64,000 nucleotides of DNA, taken from the NCBI RefSeq assembly GCF_040580765.1, contig NZ_CP158687.1:3038001-3102000 (forward strand), read 5' to 3'. Position 1 is the stretch's first letter. Each line of letters opens with the position of its first letter. Shown piece by piece: positions 53,727-62,807 of the stretch. A program made the translations under genes and the position numbers. The notes beneath the pieces are model-generated. The model had not been told where the DNA came from. It searched no databases and saw only the letters and a list, made by a program, of their open reading frames with translations. The DNA is from Lentibacter algarum. GTDB lineage: Bacteria > Pseudomonadota > Alphaproteobacteria > Rhodobacterales > Rhodobacteraceae.

Positions 53727-54884
53727 ATGGTCGCAGGGTTCCGTGAATTTCGCGTCGCGAGTAAGGTTGTAGAGAGTGAAATTATCACTTCTTTTTATCT
53801 TGAACCGACAGATGGCGCACCTGTTTGGGACGTCTTGCCAGGGCAATACATTACTTTGCGCGTGCCGGGTTCAGGTGACCCAGTTCTCAAAACCTATTCA
53901 GTGTCGTGCGACCCATCAGAGACACGGCATCATCGGATTTCGGTGAAACGAGAGGCTGGATTGAATGGCGCACCAGATGGTGTCGGGTCATGCTGGCTGC
54001 ACGATCAGATCGAAATTGGTGACACGGTTGAAATCGCCGCGCCACGTGGCAAGTTTTTCCTGGATGAGACAAGCACGCGGCCTGTCTTACTTTTGTCGGG
54101 CGGCGTCGGCCTGACGCCGATGGTTTCGATGTTGCACCGTCTGCGTGATAGCGACCGCGACGTTCATTTTCTGCATGCCTGCGAAAATGGACAGGTTCAC
54201 GCATTAAGGGACGAAGTGTTATCCTGTGCGAATGAACGGATACAGGCGCGTTTTATCTATCGCACGCCAACAGACGCAGACCGCGCCGCGAAACGGTTTG
54301 ATGCGCAGGGCGTGATCGACAAAGCGTTCATGCAAACGCATGTTCCCATTGGTGATTATGACGCCTACATTTGCGGACCGACACCGTTCATGGTGGCGAT
54401 GTACCAACTTCTGCAAGAACTGGGCGTTCCCAAAAACCGCATCGCGTACGAATTCTTTGGCAAAGCAACCTCGTTAGAGGCGCTGGCAGCAAAACCCGAA
54501 AGTTCGCGGAGCCATAAGGCCGCGTCGCGTGCAGCACCAACCATTCAGGCGCTTACATTTTTGACCAACCCCGATGCTTGGGCGGCGGATGAGGGGCCGG
54601 ATGTAACCCCGAAACCAGCTGAACAATTGGCAGGGGATATTACTTTTCGTGCGTCAGATGTGACTGCTACTTGGGATGGATCAGCTGGATCGCTTTTGGA
54701 ACTGGCCGAAAATACAGGGTTGAATCCGGAATTCAGTTGTCGCGCGGGTATCTGCAACTCCTGCAAATGCGGATTGGTGTCGGGCGAGGTGGAATACTTC
54801 GAAGAGCCGTTGATCCAACCCGAAGAGGGTCAGGTTTTGATTTGCTGTTCGCGCCCTAAAGGTCCGGTTGTTCTGGATATCTAA
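53727..54884 (+). CDS. Rieske oxygenase reductase (FAD-NAD-[2Fe-2S])
   Basis: A 385-residue electron-transfer protein. An FAD-binding domain (about 5-110) has LKTYSVSCDP, an NAD domain (about 115-240) has LLSGGVGLTPMVSML, and a C-terminal plant-type ferredoxin (about 300-385) has Cys ligands in SCRAGICNSCKCGL and ICCSRP. This order is that of phthalate/vanillate/carnitine demethylase-type reductases with a trailing ferredoxin. It supplies electrons to the Rieske oxygenase, one base downstream of it. Confidence 0.92.
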   Translation: MVAGFREFRVASKVVESEIITSFYLEPTDGAPVWDVLPGQYITLRVPGSGDPVLKTYSVSCDPSETRHHRISVKREAGLNGAPDGVGSCWLHDQIEIGDTVEIAAPRGKFFLDETSTRPVLLLSGGVGLTPMVSMLHRLRDSDRDVHFLHACENGQVHALRDEVLSCANERIQARFIYRTPTDADRAAKRFDAQGVIDKAFMQTHVPIGDYDAYICGPTPFMVAMYQLLQELGVPKNRIAYEFFGKATSLEALAAKPESSRSHKAASRAAPTIQALTFLTNPDAWAADEGPDVTPKPAEQLAGDITFRASDVTATWDGSAGSLLELAENTGLNPEFSCRAGICNSCKCGLVSGEVEYFEEPLIQPEEGQVLICCSRPKGPVVLDI

Positions 54885-54887
54885 CGC

Positions 54888-55946
54888 TTAGGCTTCTGCG
54901 TCTGATATCAGTGTGTCCAGATCAGCTTTTGAAAGCTCTGGGCAGATTACACACAAATGATCGCCCGGTGCTACTATGGCTCCGGCGCGCAGAATTGCGA
55001 CTTTGCCCTCACGTTTGCTGCACAGGTCTTTCGGCACCTCATCCATACTGTAAAGGTCGCGCAACCGCATCACAGGTTCGCCTTTAGCCACGTGATTGCC
55101 AATGCTCACTAAGGGCTCGACCAAGCTATGTGATTGGGCGGTGATGTAGTCGGCGTTTTCGCCAAGATCGAGGAATGTCGTCTCCGGTTGAGGCAATACG
55201 CCCAATCGTTCGGCCGTTGCTGCGTGAATGATCCCTTGATGGACAAGCAACCTTAGGATCCCGATCCATCCTGCCTCCAATGCGTCGAGCGTGACTTTGC
55301 CTTCGCCACTCAATTCGCATGAAATCATGGCACATCCGGCGTTGTGTGCAGCGCTGTCGAAATCTCCCGGCGTGTCGCTGACGGGGACAACCATTGTGTT
55401 GGCAAGCCCCATTACCTGCGCCAGTTCGTATGTCTTTTTGTTGCGGGCAGGGTCGGGCGACAGGCAGAAATAGGCGGCGTTCACATAATTTGACCCACTG
55501 CCACCTGAATGGAGATCAATGGCTAGGTCTGCTTTAGGCAAAAGCTGCGTGGCGACAAAGCCTGCGATTTCTTGTGTTGGACTGGCATAGGCGGCACCCG
55601 GAAATGATCTGTTCAGGTTCCCACCGTCTAGCGGAGAAATACGGCTACAAGATTGAACCGCTGGCATGTTCAGGGCTGGCGCGAGGATCAAACGCCCTGC
55701 AACATCGCTTTGCGTCAATACGTCAAACAACCGGCGCACGATGATCTGTCCCTCATATTCATCGCCATGATTGCCAGCGCAAATCAATGCTGTCGGGCCG
55801 TCCCCACCGCGTATGACACAAAGCGGCGACTGAATGCTGGAAAAGCCATAGCGATTATCTGAATGGGTCAGACCAAAAACGTCGGCGCGTTTGCCTTGTG
55901 CTGTCAGGTTGAGTGCTGAGTGGACTGTACCGAAATTCATACTCAT
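54888..55946 (-). CDS. DoeB/AstE-like zinc deacylase (succinylglutamate desuccinylase/aspartoacylase family)
   Basis: A 352-residue hydrolase. Zinc ligands are in CAGNHGDEYEGQ (His and Glu near 57-60) and DLAIDLHSGGSGS (His near 145), with NLNRSFPGAAYAS near 108. The opening region and GNHGDEYEG resemble DoeB/EutE, which deacetylates N-acetyl-diaminobutyrate in ectoine breakdown. No other ectoine genes are present. It shares an ATGA overlap with the transporter ATPase gene, so its substrate is probably what the transporter brings in, an N-acyl amino acid. Confidence 0.85.
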   Translation of the reverse strand: MSMNFGTVHSALNLTAQGKRADVFGLTHSDNRYGFSSIQSPLCVIRGGDGPTALICAGNHGDEYEGQIIVRRLFDVLTQSDVAGRLILAPALNMPAVQSCSRISPLDGGNLNRSFPGAAYASPTQEIAGFVATQLLPKADLAIDLHSGGSGSNYVNAAYFCLSPDPARNKKTYELAQVMGLANTMVVPVSDTPGDFDSAAHNAGCAMISCELSGEGKVTLDALEAGWIGILRLLVHQGIIHAATAERLGVLPQPETTFLDLGENADYITAQSHSLVEPLVSIGNHVAKGEPVMRLRDLYSMDEVPKDLCSKREGKVAILRAGAIVAPGDHLCVICPELSKADLDTLISDAEA

Positions 55947-57580
55947 ATTGGCTTCTCCGACGTGACCACTGCGCCGCGTTCTTTCAAAAGACCTGTCAAC
56001 CAGTCAGGATCCATTTCGGGCACCGATGACAGCAGCAACTCGGTGTAAGCCGCATGCGGTGGCGAAAATATCGTCTCTTTAGGGCCTTGTTCTACAATCA
56101 CCCCGTTTTGCATTACGACAACCTCGTCCGCGATAGAGCGGACTGTGGCGATATCGTGGGTGATAAACATATAGGTCAGGTCCATCTCGCGTTGCAGACG
56201 GTCCAGCAGGCGCAATATTCCTTCTGCAACTAGTTGGTCCAGCGCGGACGTGACTTCATCGCAAATGATAAAATCAGGTTCAGCTGCCAGAGCACGGGCG
56301 ATGCAAACGCGTTGTTTTTGCCCCCCCGACAATTCAGAGGGCATGCGGTTTATGAATTCATCAGGGTCCAACTCGATTAACGTGAGCAACTCTCTGATAC
56401 GAACGTCCTTGGCACGCCCCTTCAACCCCAAAAAGAACTCTAGCGGTCGCCCGATAATGTCTTTGATCCGATGCTTTGGATTGAGCGCGGTATCCGCCAT
56501 CTGGTGGATCATCTGGATATGGCGTTGCAAGTCACGAGGGCGCTGTTTGCCAGACTTTGGCAGCGCGGCACCATTATAGTGAAGTGAGCCGCTTGAAGGA
56601 GCTAACAGCCCCATCACGACCCGCGCCATTGTTGATTTTCCTGAACCGCTTTCACCCACAACCGCTACTGTGCTTCCGCGTGTGATGGTTAGATTGATCC
56701 CTTTTAGAATATCGACAGCACCATAGCCTGCAGTCATGTCTCGGATTTCGAGTAGCGGGCCTTCGTCGACGTGTCGGGCGGCAGGGGGCGCGCGGCGAAA
56801 GTCGCGTACAGCCCACAATGATTTCGTGTAGTCCTGCTGCGGGTTTGCGAGCATGTCTCGGGCCGGGGCTTCTTCGACTTCTTCGCCGCGCAACAGGACT
56901 TTGATCTTGTCTGCCATCTGCGCCACGACAGCCAGATCGTGGGTGATGTAGATTGCTGCGGTATTATATTCGCGCACGATGTCGCGGATCGCAGCAAGCA
57001 CCTCAATCTGGGTGGTCACATCGAGCGCGGTGGTTGGTTCATCGAAGATGATCAGATCGGGTCGGCACGCCATAGCCATCGCCGTCATTGCGCGTTGAAG
57101 CTGCCCACCTGAGACCTGATGCGGGTAGCGAAAACCGATGTCCTCGGGGTTGGGTAAGCGAATTTTGCGGTACAGTTCGACTGCGTCAGACTGCGCCTCG
57201 GCGCGGGACATGACGCTATGTTTGACAGGTGCCTCGCAATACTGGTCGATCAATTTGTAAGCGGGATTGAACGCGGCCGCAGCTGATTGGGCAACGTAGG
57301 CAATGCGTGCGCCGCGTAGTTGCCGCAATTCCTCATTCGAGGCACCTACAAGGTTTTGACCGTCAAAGCGAATAGAACCGCCGCTGATCCGGCAACCACC
57401 TTTGGTGTACCCCATGGCAGCCAGACCCAGCGTCGATTTACCAGCACCGCTTTCCCCGATCAGGCCAAGTATCTCGCCGCGGTTCAGGGTTAAGTTTACA
57501 CCTTTGATGATAGGTTTCCATTGACGGTCTGAACGTCCTTCAATGCGAATGTCTTTCATTTCAAGCAGCAGGTCAGTCAT
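55943..57580 (-). CDS. Fused dipeptide ABC transporter ATPase (DppD-DppF type)
   Basis: A 545-residue protein with two ABC modules in one chain. The first has Walker A GESGAGKSTLG near 41-51, signature VSGGQLQRAMT near 162 and Walker B LIIFDEPTTAL. The second has Walker A GESGSGKSTMA near 316, signature LSGGQKQRVCIARAL near 428 and Walker B FIICDEVTSAL. It powers the DppB/DppC permease. The gene follows dppC by 3 bp. Confidence 0.95.
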   Translation of the reverse strand: MTDLLLEMKDIRIEGRSDRQWKPIIKGVNLTLNRGEILGLIGESGAGKSTLGLAAMGYTKGGCRISGGSIRFDGQNLVGASNEELRQLRGARIAYVAQSAAAAFNPAYKLIDQYCEAPVKHSVMSRAEAQSDAVELYRKIRLPNPEDIGFRYPHQVSGGQLQRAMTAMAMACRPDLIIFDEPTTALDVTTQIEVLAAIRDIVREYNTAAIYITHDLAVVAQMADKIKVLLRGEEVEEAPARDMLANPQQDYTKSLWAVRDFRRAPPAARHVDEGPLLEIRDMTAGYGAVDILKGINLTITRGSTVAVVGESGSGKSTMARVVMGLLAPSSGSLHYNGAALPKSGKQRPRDLQRHIQMIHQMADTALNPKHRIKDIIGRPLEFFLGLKGRAKDVRIRELLTLIELDPDEFINRMPSELSGGQKQRVCIARALAAEPDFIICDEVTSALDQLVAEGILRLLDRLQREMDLTYMFITHDIATVRSIADEVVVMQNGVIVEQGPKETIFSPPHAAYTELLLSSVPEMDPDWLTGLLKERGAVVTSEKPI

Positions 57581-57583
57581 GCG

Positions 57584-58441
57584 TTACTCCTTCAGGCCGG
57601 AAGACATGTGCAAAACCCAATCCACTACAAGGTTCACGCCAATGGTCAGCAAAGCGATGGCACCAGCAGGTAGCAGAGGGGCAAGACCAAAAGTCGCGGT
57701 CTGGAATGTCGCAAAGTTGGCGAATGAAATCAGCTTGGCGCTCTCGCGTACCATGCCGCCCCAGTCGGCAGTGGGGGGTTGAATCCCAAGACCCAAGAAA
57801 GATAGCGCCGAAATGAACAGGAAGACAAAGCAGAATCGCAACCCAAATTCCGCGATCAGCGGAGCCGCAGCGTTGGGCAGAACTTCTTTGCGGATGAGCC
57901 AGAACATCCCCTCGCCGCGCATACGTGCAACTTCGATGTAATCCATTGTCAAAATGCCTTGCGCCACCGCGCGGGACAGTCTGAAAACCCGTGTGCTATC
58001 GAGAATGGCAATCACAAGGATCAGCGCGATGACAGAGGTGCCGGTGATCGTCAGAATGAGCAGCGCAAAGATCAGCGGTGGGATGGCCATGAGAACATCA
58101 ACCACACGCGAACTGATTGCATCAAACCAGCCGCCGATTGTTGCGGCAAGCAACCCGAAGGTTGCCCCGAGCGTAAAGGCGAGCGCCGTGGTTACCAGCG
58201 CGATGCCCACCGTATTACGCGCACCAAAGATCAGACGGGACAAGACATCTCGTCCCAAGGCATCGGTGCCCAAATAATGCGGGGATGCCCATGGCATGTA
58301 TTGTTTACCAACGGATGCGCTTTCTGCGAAGGGCGCAAAAAATGGGGCGCCAAGCGCCAGTACAGCATAAAATATGACGATAAGGATGCCGATCCATGCG
58401 GAAACTGGTGCATCTTTGAGGTGATGGGAGAGGTTATGCAT
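57584..58441 (-). CDS. Dipeptide-type ABC permease, DppC-like
   Basis: A 285-residue permease with about six membrane segments. It opens MHNLSHHLKDAPVSAW and includes HYLGTDALGRDVLSRLIFGA (hallmark of DppC/OppC) and the EAA loop EVARMRGEGMFWLIRKEVLP near 190. It forms the channel with DppB. It starts 5 bp before the dppB stop side of the same operon. Confidence 0.94.
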   Translation of the reverse strand: MHNLSHHLKDAPVSAWIGILIVIFYAVLALGAPFFAPFAESASVGKQYMPWASPHYLGTDALGRDVLSRLIFGARNTVGIALVTTALAFTLGATFGLLAATIGGWFDAISSRVVDVLMAIPPLIFALLILTITGTSVIALILVIAILDSTRVFRLSRAVAQGILTMDYIEVARMRGEGMFWLIRKEVLPNAAAPLIAEFGLRFCFVFLFISALSFLGLGIQPPTADWGGMVRESAKLISFANFATFQTATFGLAPLLPAGAIALLTIGVNLVVDWVLHMSSGLKE

Positions 58442-58445
58442 GCTG

Positions 58446-59402
58446 TTACCTCGGGTGCAAAAGGCGAGGGTTTGCAATGATCGACAGAATATCCGCCAGC
58501 AGATTAAGCAGAATGTACGTCGCGGCAAAGATGAGGCACGCTGCCTGTACAACTGTGACATCCCGGTTCGAAACTGCATCCACAAGGATTTGCCCAAGGC
58601 CCGGATAGACAAACACCACCTCGACCAAGACAACGCCGACAATCAGATAGGCCAAGTTCAAGGCGATCACATTGATGATGGGGGCCAGCGCATTTGGCAG
58701 GGCATGCACCGCGATAACACGCCACCGTTTAATGCCCTTGAGATGCGCCATCTCGATGTAAGGTAACGCAAGCAAATTCAGGATCGCTGCTCGCGTCATG
58801 CGCATCATATAGGCAAGCACGATGAGCGTAAGTGTCATAGCTGGCAAAAATGTTCTGTAAAGCCGCTCACCCAATCCCATGTCTACATCCACATTGGCAA
58901 GGCTGGGGAACCATCCCAGGCCAACCGAAAAGATGAGGATCAGGATATAGGCGATGAAAAATTCAGGGAATGAAATCGCGGCCAACGTAGAGCTTGAAAG
59001 CACCCGATCAAAGACAGAGCCGTTGTAAAGCGCTGCCAGCATGCCTGAAACAACAGCGATGGGCACGGCGATTGCAGCGGCATAACCAGCTAGAAAAAAG
59101 GTGTTCGCAACCCGGTGACCGATCAGCTCTGAAATGGGCCGTTGGTTTGCCAGCGAAATCCCGAAGTCCCCGGTAAGTGCGCCTCCCAACCAGGAAAAGT
59201 AGCGCTCATGGACAGGACGGTTGAGGTCAAACTTTTCCCGGAACGCAGCCAAACTCTCTTCGGTCGCCGCCTGGCCCAACATTTCTGTTGCAATATCGCC
59301 GGGTAGCAATTCGATCGCTGCAAAAATGATGATCGTAACAATCCATAAGGTCAGGAGCCCGATCAACAAACGCTTAAGAATTATTGACAGAATTGAGTTC
59401 AT
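58446..59402 (-). CDS. Dipeptide-type ABC permease, DppB-like
   Basis: A 318-residue permease with about six membrane segments. LTGDFGISLANQRPISELI near 78-96 is the DppB/OppB signature and the EAA loop is MAHLKGIKRWRVIAVHALPN near 220. The ATG at 59402 is chosen over GTG at 59408. It opens the dppB-dppC-dppDF-deacylase operon, divergent from hutC. Confidence 0.93.
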   Translation of the reverse strand: MNSILSIILKRLLIGLLTLWIVTIIIFAAIELLPGDIATEMLGQAATEESLAAFREKFDLNRPVHERYFSWLGGALTGDFGISLANQRPISELIGHRVANTFFLAGYAAAIAVPIAVVSGMLAALYNGSVFDRVLSSSTLAAISFPEFFIAYILILIFSVGLGWFPSLANVDVDMGLGERLYRTFLPAMTLTLIVLAYMMRMTRAAILNLLALPYIEMAHLKGIKRWRVIAVHALPNALAPIINVIALNLAYLIVGVVLVEVVFVYPGLGQILVDAVSNRDVTVVQAACLIFAATYILLNLLADILSIIANPRLLHPR

Positions 59403-59501
59403 AATCACACTTTTGTCTGAGTAAAGTTGCTTATGTCTAGGTTTATACTAAGATGGTGGTGCTCTGTATATGTTGGCTACAGCAGGTCCGCTGGATGACT
59501 A

Positions 59502-59516
59502 TTTAGCTTTGCTAAA
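59502..59516. promoter_or_regulatory. Inverted repeat TTTAGC-TTT-GCTAAA between dppB and hutC
   Basis: A perfect 6-bp inverted repeat in the 162-bp gap between the divergent dppB-like gene and hutC. It shares the TTTAG-N5-CTAAA core with the repeat at 52572-52596. It is a candidate operator for HutC or the LysR regulator. Confidence 0.55.
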
Positions 59517-59564
59517 ACGCGAAGCTACCTTTAGGACACTTGGGTCAAGATTAGATCTGCGGTA

Positions 59565-60296
59565 ATGCAGAATAAAGTAGTCATATTGCCAGAGAGGCGG
59601 TGCGCGGTGAAAGCCACTTACAAAGATGTGAAATCCGACATCCTGTCGAAAATCACCAAGGGAGAATGGGCACCGGGCAGCCTTGTTCCCAATGAAGTCG
59701 ATCTGGCTGCGACTTACGGCTGCGCACGGGCCACCGTAAACCGTGCGATGCGCGAGTTAGCGGATGATGGATTGATTGAACGGCGGCGAAAGGCAGGCAC
59801 TCGGGTTCGGATGACGCCGATCCGGCAAGCGCGGTTTGATATTCCTATCGTGCGTGCCGAGATCGAAGAAAAAGGCGCAGAATATCGCTATTCTCTTGTT
59901 AGCAGTTCCATTGAACCGGCACCGGATTGGTTGCGTGCACGGTTAAAATTGTCCGACAAAAGCAAAGTTTTGCGGTTGGTTTGTATGCATTATGCCGACG
60001 GCGATCCGTATCAGCATGAAGATAGATGGATAAGTCTTACCAGCTTACCGCAGGCGCAGACGGTTGATTTTTCAGACGTAGGACCGAATGAGTGGTTGGT
60101 GTCGACCATCCCATTTTCAGACGTTGAAATCAGTTTTTCGGCAGGATTGGCAGATCAAAGGCTGACAGACTATCTTACCTGCGCCATTGGCGATCCGGTC
60201 TTTACCATTGAGCGATCAACATGGTGGGAAGGTCATGCGGTCACATACGTCCGGTTGACGTATAGACCCGGTCACCGATTAACGACCCGTTACTAA
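59565..60296 (+). CDS. hutC: HutC-type GntR-family repressor of histidine utilisation
   Basis: A 243-residue regulator. The N-terminal GntR winged helix-turn-helix includes GSLVPNEVDLAATYGCARAT and VNRAMRELADDGLIERRRKAGT near 40-85. The UTRA effector domain (about 100-240) includes YQHEDRWISL and the C-terminal RLTYRPGHRLTTRY, a HutC hallmark. HutC proteins bind urocanate and derepress hut. ATG at 59565 or GTG at 59607 are both possible starts. It faces hutU, with a shared terminator between the two. Confidence 0.9.
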   Translation: MQNKVVILPERRCAVKATYKDVKSDILSKITKGEWAPGSLVPNEVDLAATYGCARATVNRAMRELADDGLIERRRKAGTRVRMTPIRQARFDIPIVRAEIEEKGAEYRYSLVSSSIEPAPDWLRARLKLSDKSKVLRLVCMHYADGDPYQHEDRWISLTSLPQAQTVDFSDVGPNEWLVSTIPFSDVEISFSAGLADQRLTDYLTCAIGDPVFTIERSTWWEGHAVTYVRLTYRPGHRLTTRY

Positions 60297-60302
60297 ACAT
60301 GC

Positions 60303-60341
60303 ATTGCGCCACTGTCATCATCTGACAGCGGCGCAATATTT
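60303..60341. terminator. Bidirectional terminator between hutC and hutU
   Basis: ATTGCGCC (60303-60310) and GGCGCAAT (60330-60337) enclose CTGTCA (60312-60317) and TGACAG (60323-60328), a 14-pair stem with one mismatch and a TCATC loop, followed by ATTTCT. The stem is long and strong enough to serve both converging genes. Confidence 0.8.
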
Positions 60342-60342
60342 C

Positions 60343-62010
60343 TCACAAAATGCCGGGCAGGTTCAGGCCGTTTTCGCGCGCGCAATCCAATGCCTCGTCA
60401 TATCCCGCATCCGCATGGCGCATGACACCCGTGGCCGGGTCGTTCCATAGTACACGCGCAATACGGCGGTCTGCGTCTTCGGTCCCGTCACAGCAGATCA
60501 CCATGCCGGAGTGTTGCGAGAAGCCCATGCCAACGCCGCCACCGTGGTGCAGCGATACCCATGTGGCACCGGATGCAGTGTTCAGCAGCGCGTTCAACAA
60601 TGGCCAATCTGATACAGCGTCAGAGCCGTCTTTCATCGCCTCGGTTTCACGGTTTGGCGACGCGACAGAGCCAGAGTCGAGGTGGTCACGGCCAATCACG
60701 ATCGGCGCCGACAGCTCTCCGGTACGGACCATTTCATTGAAGGCCAAGCCCAATTTGTGACGCACACCTAGACCAACCCAGCAAATACGCGCGGGCAGAC
60801 CTTGGAAGGCAATCCGTTCGCGTGCCATATCAAGCCAGTTATGCAGATGTTTGTCCTCAGACAGGATTTCTTTGACCTTGGCATCCGTTTTGTAGATGTC
60901 TTCGGGGTCGCCCGAGAGGGCCGCCCAACGGAACGGACCAACGCCACGACAGAAAAGTGGACGGATGTAAGCCGGTACAAAACCGGGGAATGCGAAAGCG
61001 TTTTCAAGCCCTTCCTCAAGTGCGACCTGACGGATGTTATTGCCGTAATCCAGTGTCGGTACGCCAGCGTTCCAGAAATCTACCATCGCCGCAACGTGGA
61101 CCTTCATCGAGGCGCGTGCAGCTTTTTCGACCGCCTTAGGATCGCTTTCGCGCTTGTCCTTCCACTGCGCCATCGTCCAACCCTGCGGCAGGTAACCATT
61201 GATCGGATCATGTGCAGAGGTTTGGTCCGTCACGATATCAGGGTGCACGCCGCGCTTTACCAACTCAGGGAAAATATCAGCGGCATTGCCGAGCAAGCCG
61301 ACTGATTTAGCCTCGCCCGCAGCGGTCCAACGTTCGATCATTTCCAGCGCTTCATCCAGCGTTTCGGCCTTTTCATCGACATATTTCGTGCGCAAGCGGA
61401 AATCGATGCTCTCGGGATTACACTCCACAGCGAGGCAGCAAGCACCCGCCATCACAGCCGCCAAAGGCTGTGCGCCGCCCATGCCGCCAAGGCCACCCGT
61501 CAAAATCCATTTACCTTTGAGCGAGCCATCATAATGCTGACGACCTGCTTCAACAAAGGTCTCGTAGGTGCCTTGAACAATACCCTGCGAGCCGATGTAA
61601 ATCCAACTGCCAGCGGTCATTTGACCGTACATGGCGAGTCCCTTTTTATCGAGTTCGTTGAAGTGATCCCAAGTCGCCCAATGGGGCACGAGGTTGGAGT
61701 TGGCGATCAAAACGCGCGGTGCGTCTTTGTGTGTCTGGAACACGCCGACTGGTTTGCCCGACTGAACCAGCAGGGTCTGGTCTTCTTCCAGATTACGCAG
61801 GGAGGCGACGATCATGTCGAAGTCTTTCCAAGTGCGCGCAGCGCGGCCGATGCCGCCGTAAACCACCAATTCGTGCGGATTTTCAGCCACATCAGGGTGC
61901 AGGTTGTTCATCAGCATGCGCAGCGGCGCTTCGGTCAGCCAGCTTTTGGCGGTCAATTCGTTTCCGGTTGCGGGAAAGATGTCACGGGTGTTCTTGCGAG
62001 GATCGCTCAT
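60343..62010 (-). CDS. hutU: Urocanate hydratase
   Basis: A 555-residue urocanase of usual length. It has [20 protein letters not shown] near 38-57 and [19 protein letters not shown] near 172-190 with NAD-binding glycines, and [20 protein letters not shown] near 446. It converts urocanate to imidazolonepropionate in histidine breakdown. The C-terminus ends GLNLPGIL. It overlaps hutG by 4 nt. Confidence 0.98.
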   Translation of the reverse strand: MSDPRKNTRDIFPATGNELTAKSWLTEAPLRMLMNNLHPDVAENPHELVVYGGIGRAARTWKDFDMIVASLRNLEEDQTLLVQSGKPVGVFQTHKDAPRVLIANSNLVPHWATWDHFNELDKKGLAMYGQMTAGSWIYIGSQGIVQGTYETFVEAGRQHYDGSLKGKWILTGGLGGMGGAQPLAAVMAGACCLAVECNPESIDFRLRTKYVDEKAETLDEALEMIERWTAAGEAKSVGLLGNAADIFPELVKRGVHPDIVTDQTSAHDPINGYLPQGWTMAQWKDKRESDPKAVEKAARASMKVHVAAMVDFWNAGVPTLDYGNNIRQVALEEGLENAFAFPGFVPAYIRPLFCRGVGPFRWAALSGDPEDIYKTDAKVKEILSEDKHLHNWLDMARERIAFQGLPARICWVGLGVRHKLGLAFNEMVRTGELSAPIVIGRDHLDSGSVASPNRETEAMKDGSDAVSDWPLLNALLNTASGATWVSLHHGGGVGMGFSQHSGMVICCDGTEDADRRIARVLWNDPATGVMRHADAGYDEALDCARENGLNLPGIL

Positions 62011-62807
62011 GATGTGCCTTTCAGGGAGGGGGCCAATACGGCCAGTTGTGTCAGGATGGATGTGAGGTGCGGTCGCAGAACTGCGGCTTTGTTGTCGTCA
62101 AAGGTCCACGGGCTTGTCTCGGCGGTCAGGTAGGTGCTCTGTGCGAGTTCCATCTGGATTGCGTGCATGCCTTTGTCTGGTTGGCCGTAGTGGCGTGTTG
62201 TCCAACCGCCTTTGAAACGGCCGTTGGTGATCGAGGTATAGCCGGACGCCGCGTTGCAGACCGTTTGCGCTGCTATTTCAATTCCAGAAGCGCAGGTGGT
62301 GCCCATGTTTGTGCCAATGTTGAAGTCGGGCAGAGTGCCGTCAAACAGGAACGGAATGCCCGAACGGATGGAATGACAATCATACAAAATCGCGACACCG
62401 TGCACATCACGCACGCGCTCAAGTTCGGCCTGCAATGCGGCGTGATAGGGCGTGTGATAGGCGGCTTGGCGCGCTTTCACCGCCGCCTCATCGGGGGGAT
62501 TGATCCAAATGTCATGGCCGTCAAAATCTGTCAGCGGCACAAGGCCAGTGGTGTTTTGGCCGGGATAAAGGGACACGCCCGACGGGTCGCGGTTGGCGTC
62601 AATGACGTAGCGGTGGAAGGTGGCGCGGACCGTAGAGGCCCCCGCCAGCACGCCATCATAAAGCGTATGAATGTGCCAGTCTGTGTCATCCAATCTTCGC
62701 CCGCGCGGGTTCAAATCGGCCATGATGTCATCTGGCACATACGTACCCGTGTGGGGCAGGCCCAGAACAATTGGGCTATCACCCTGAAAGACGTCTACAG
62801 GTGTCAC
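62007..62807 (-). CDS. hutG: N-formylglutamate deformylase
   Basis: A 266-residue N-formylglutamate amidohydrolase. It has [16 protein letters not shown] near 17-32, [20 protein letters not shown] near 68-87 and [19 protein letters not shown] near 141-159. Its presence indicates the histidine route via formiminoglutamate deiminase (HutF) and N-formylglutamate. It overlaps hutU and hutH by 4 nt each. Confidence 0.94.
   Translation of the reverse strand: MTPVDVFQGDSPIVLGLPHTGTYVPDDIMADLNPRGRRLDDTDWHIHTLYDGVLAGASTVRATFHRYVIDANRDPSGVSLYPGQNTTGLVPLTDFDGHDIWINPPDEAAVKARQAAYHTPYHAALQAELERVRDVHGVAILYDCHSIRSGIPFLFDGTLPDFNIGTNMGTTCASGIEIAAQTVCNAASGYTSITNGRFKGGWTTRHYGQPDKGMHAIQMELAQSTYLTAETSPWTFDDNKAAVLRPHLTSILTQLAVLAPSLKGTS

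Noticed and set aside
44095..55946. Ectoine/hydroxyectoine degradation cluster (DoeB-like, PhyH, M24 remnant)
   Set aside because: No ectoine hydrolase core, EutB/EutC, DoeC/DoeD or Ehu/Ueh transporter genes are present; the transporter is dipeptide type and hut lies next door.
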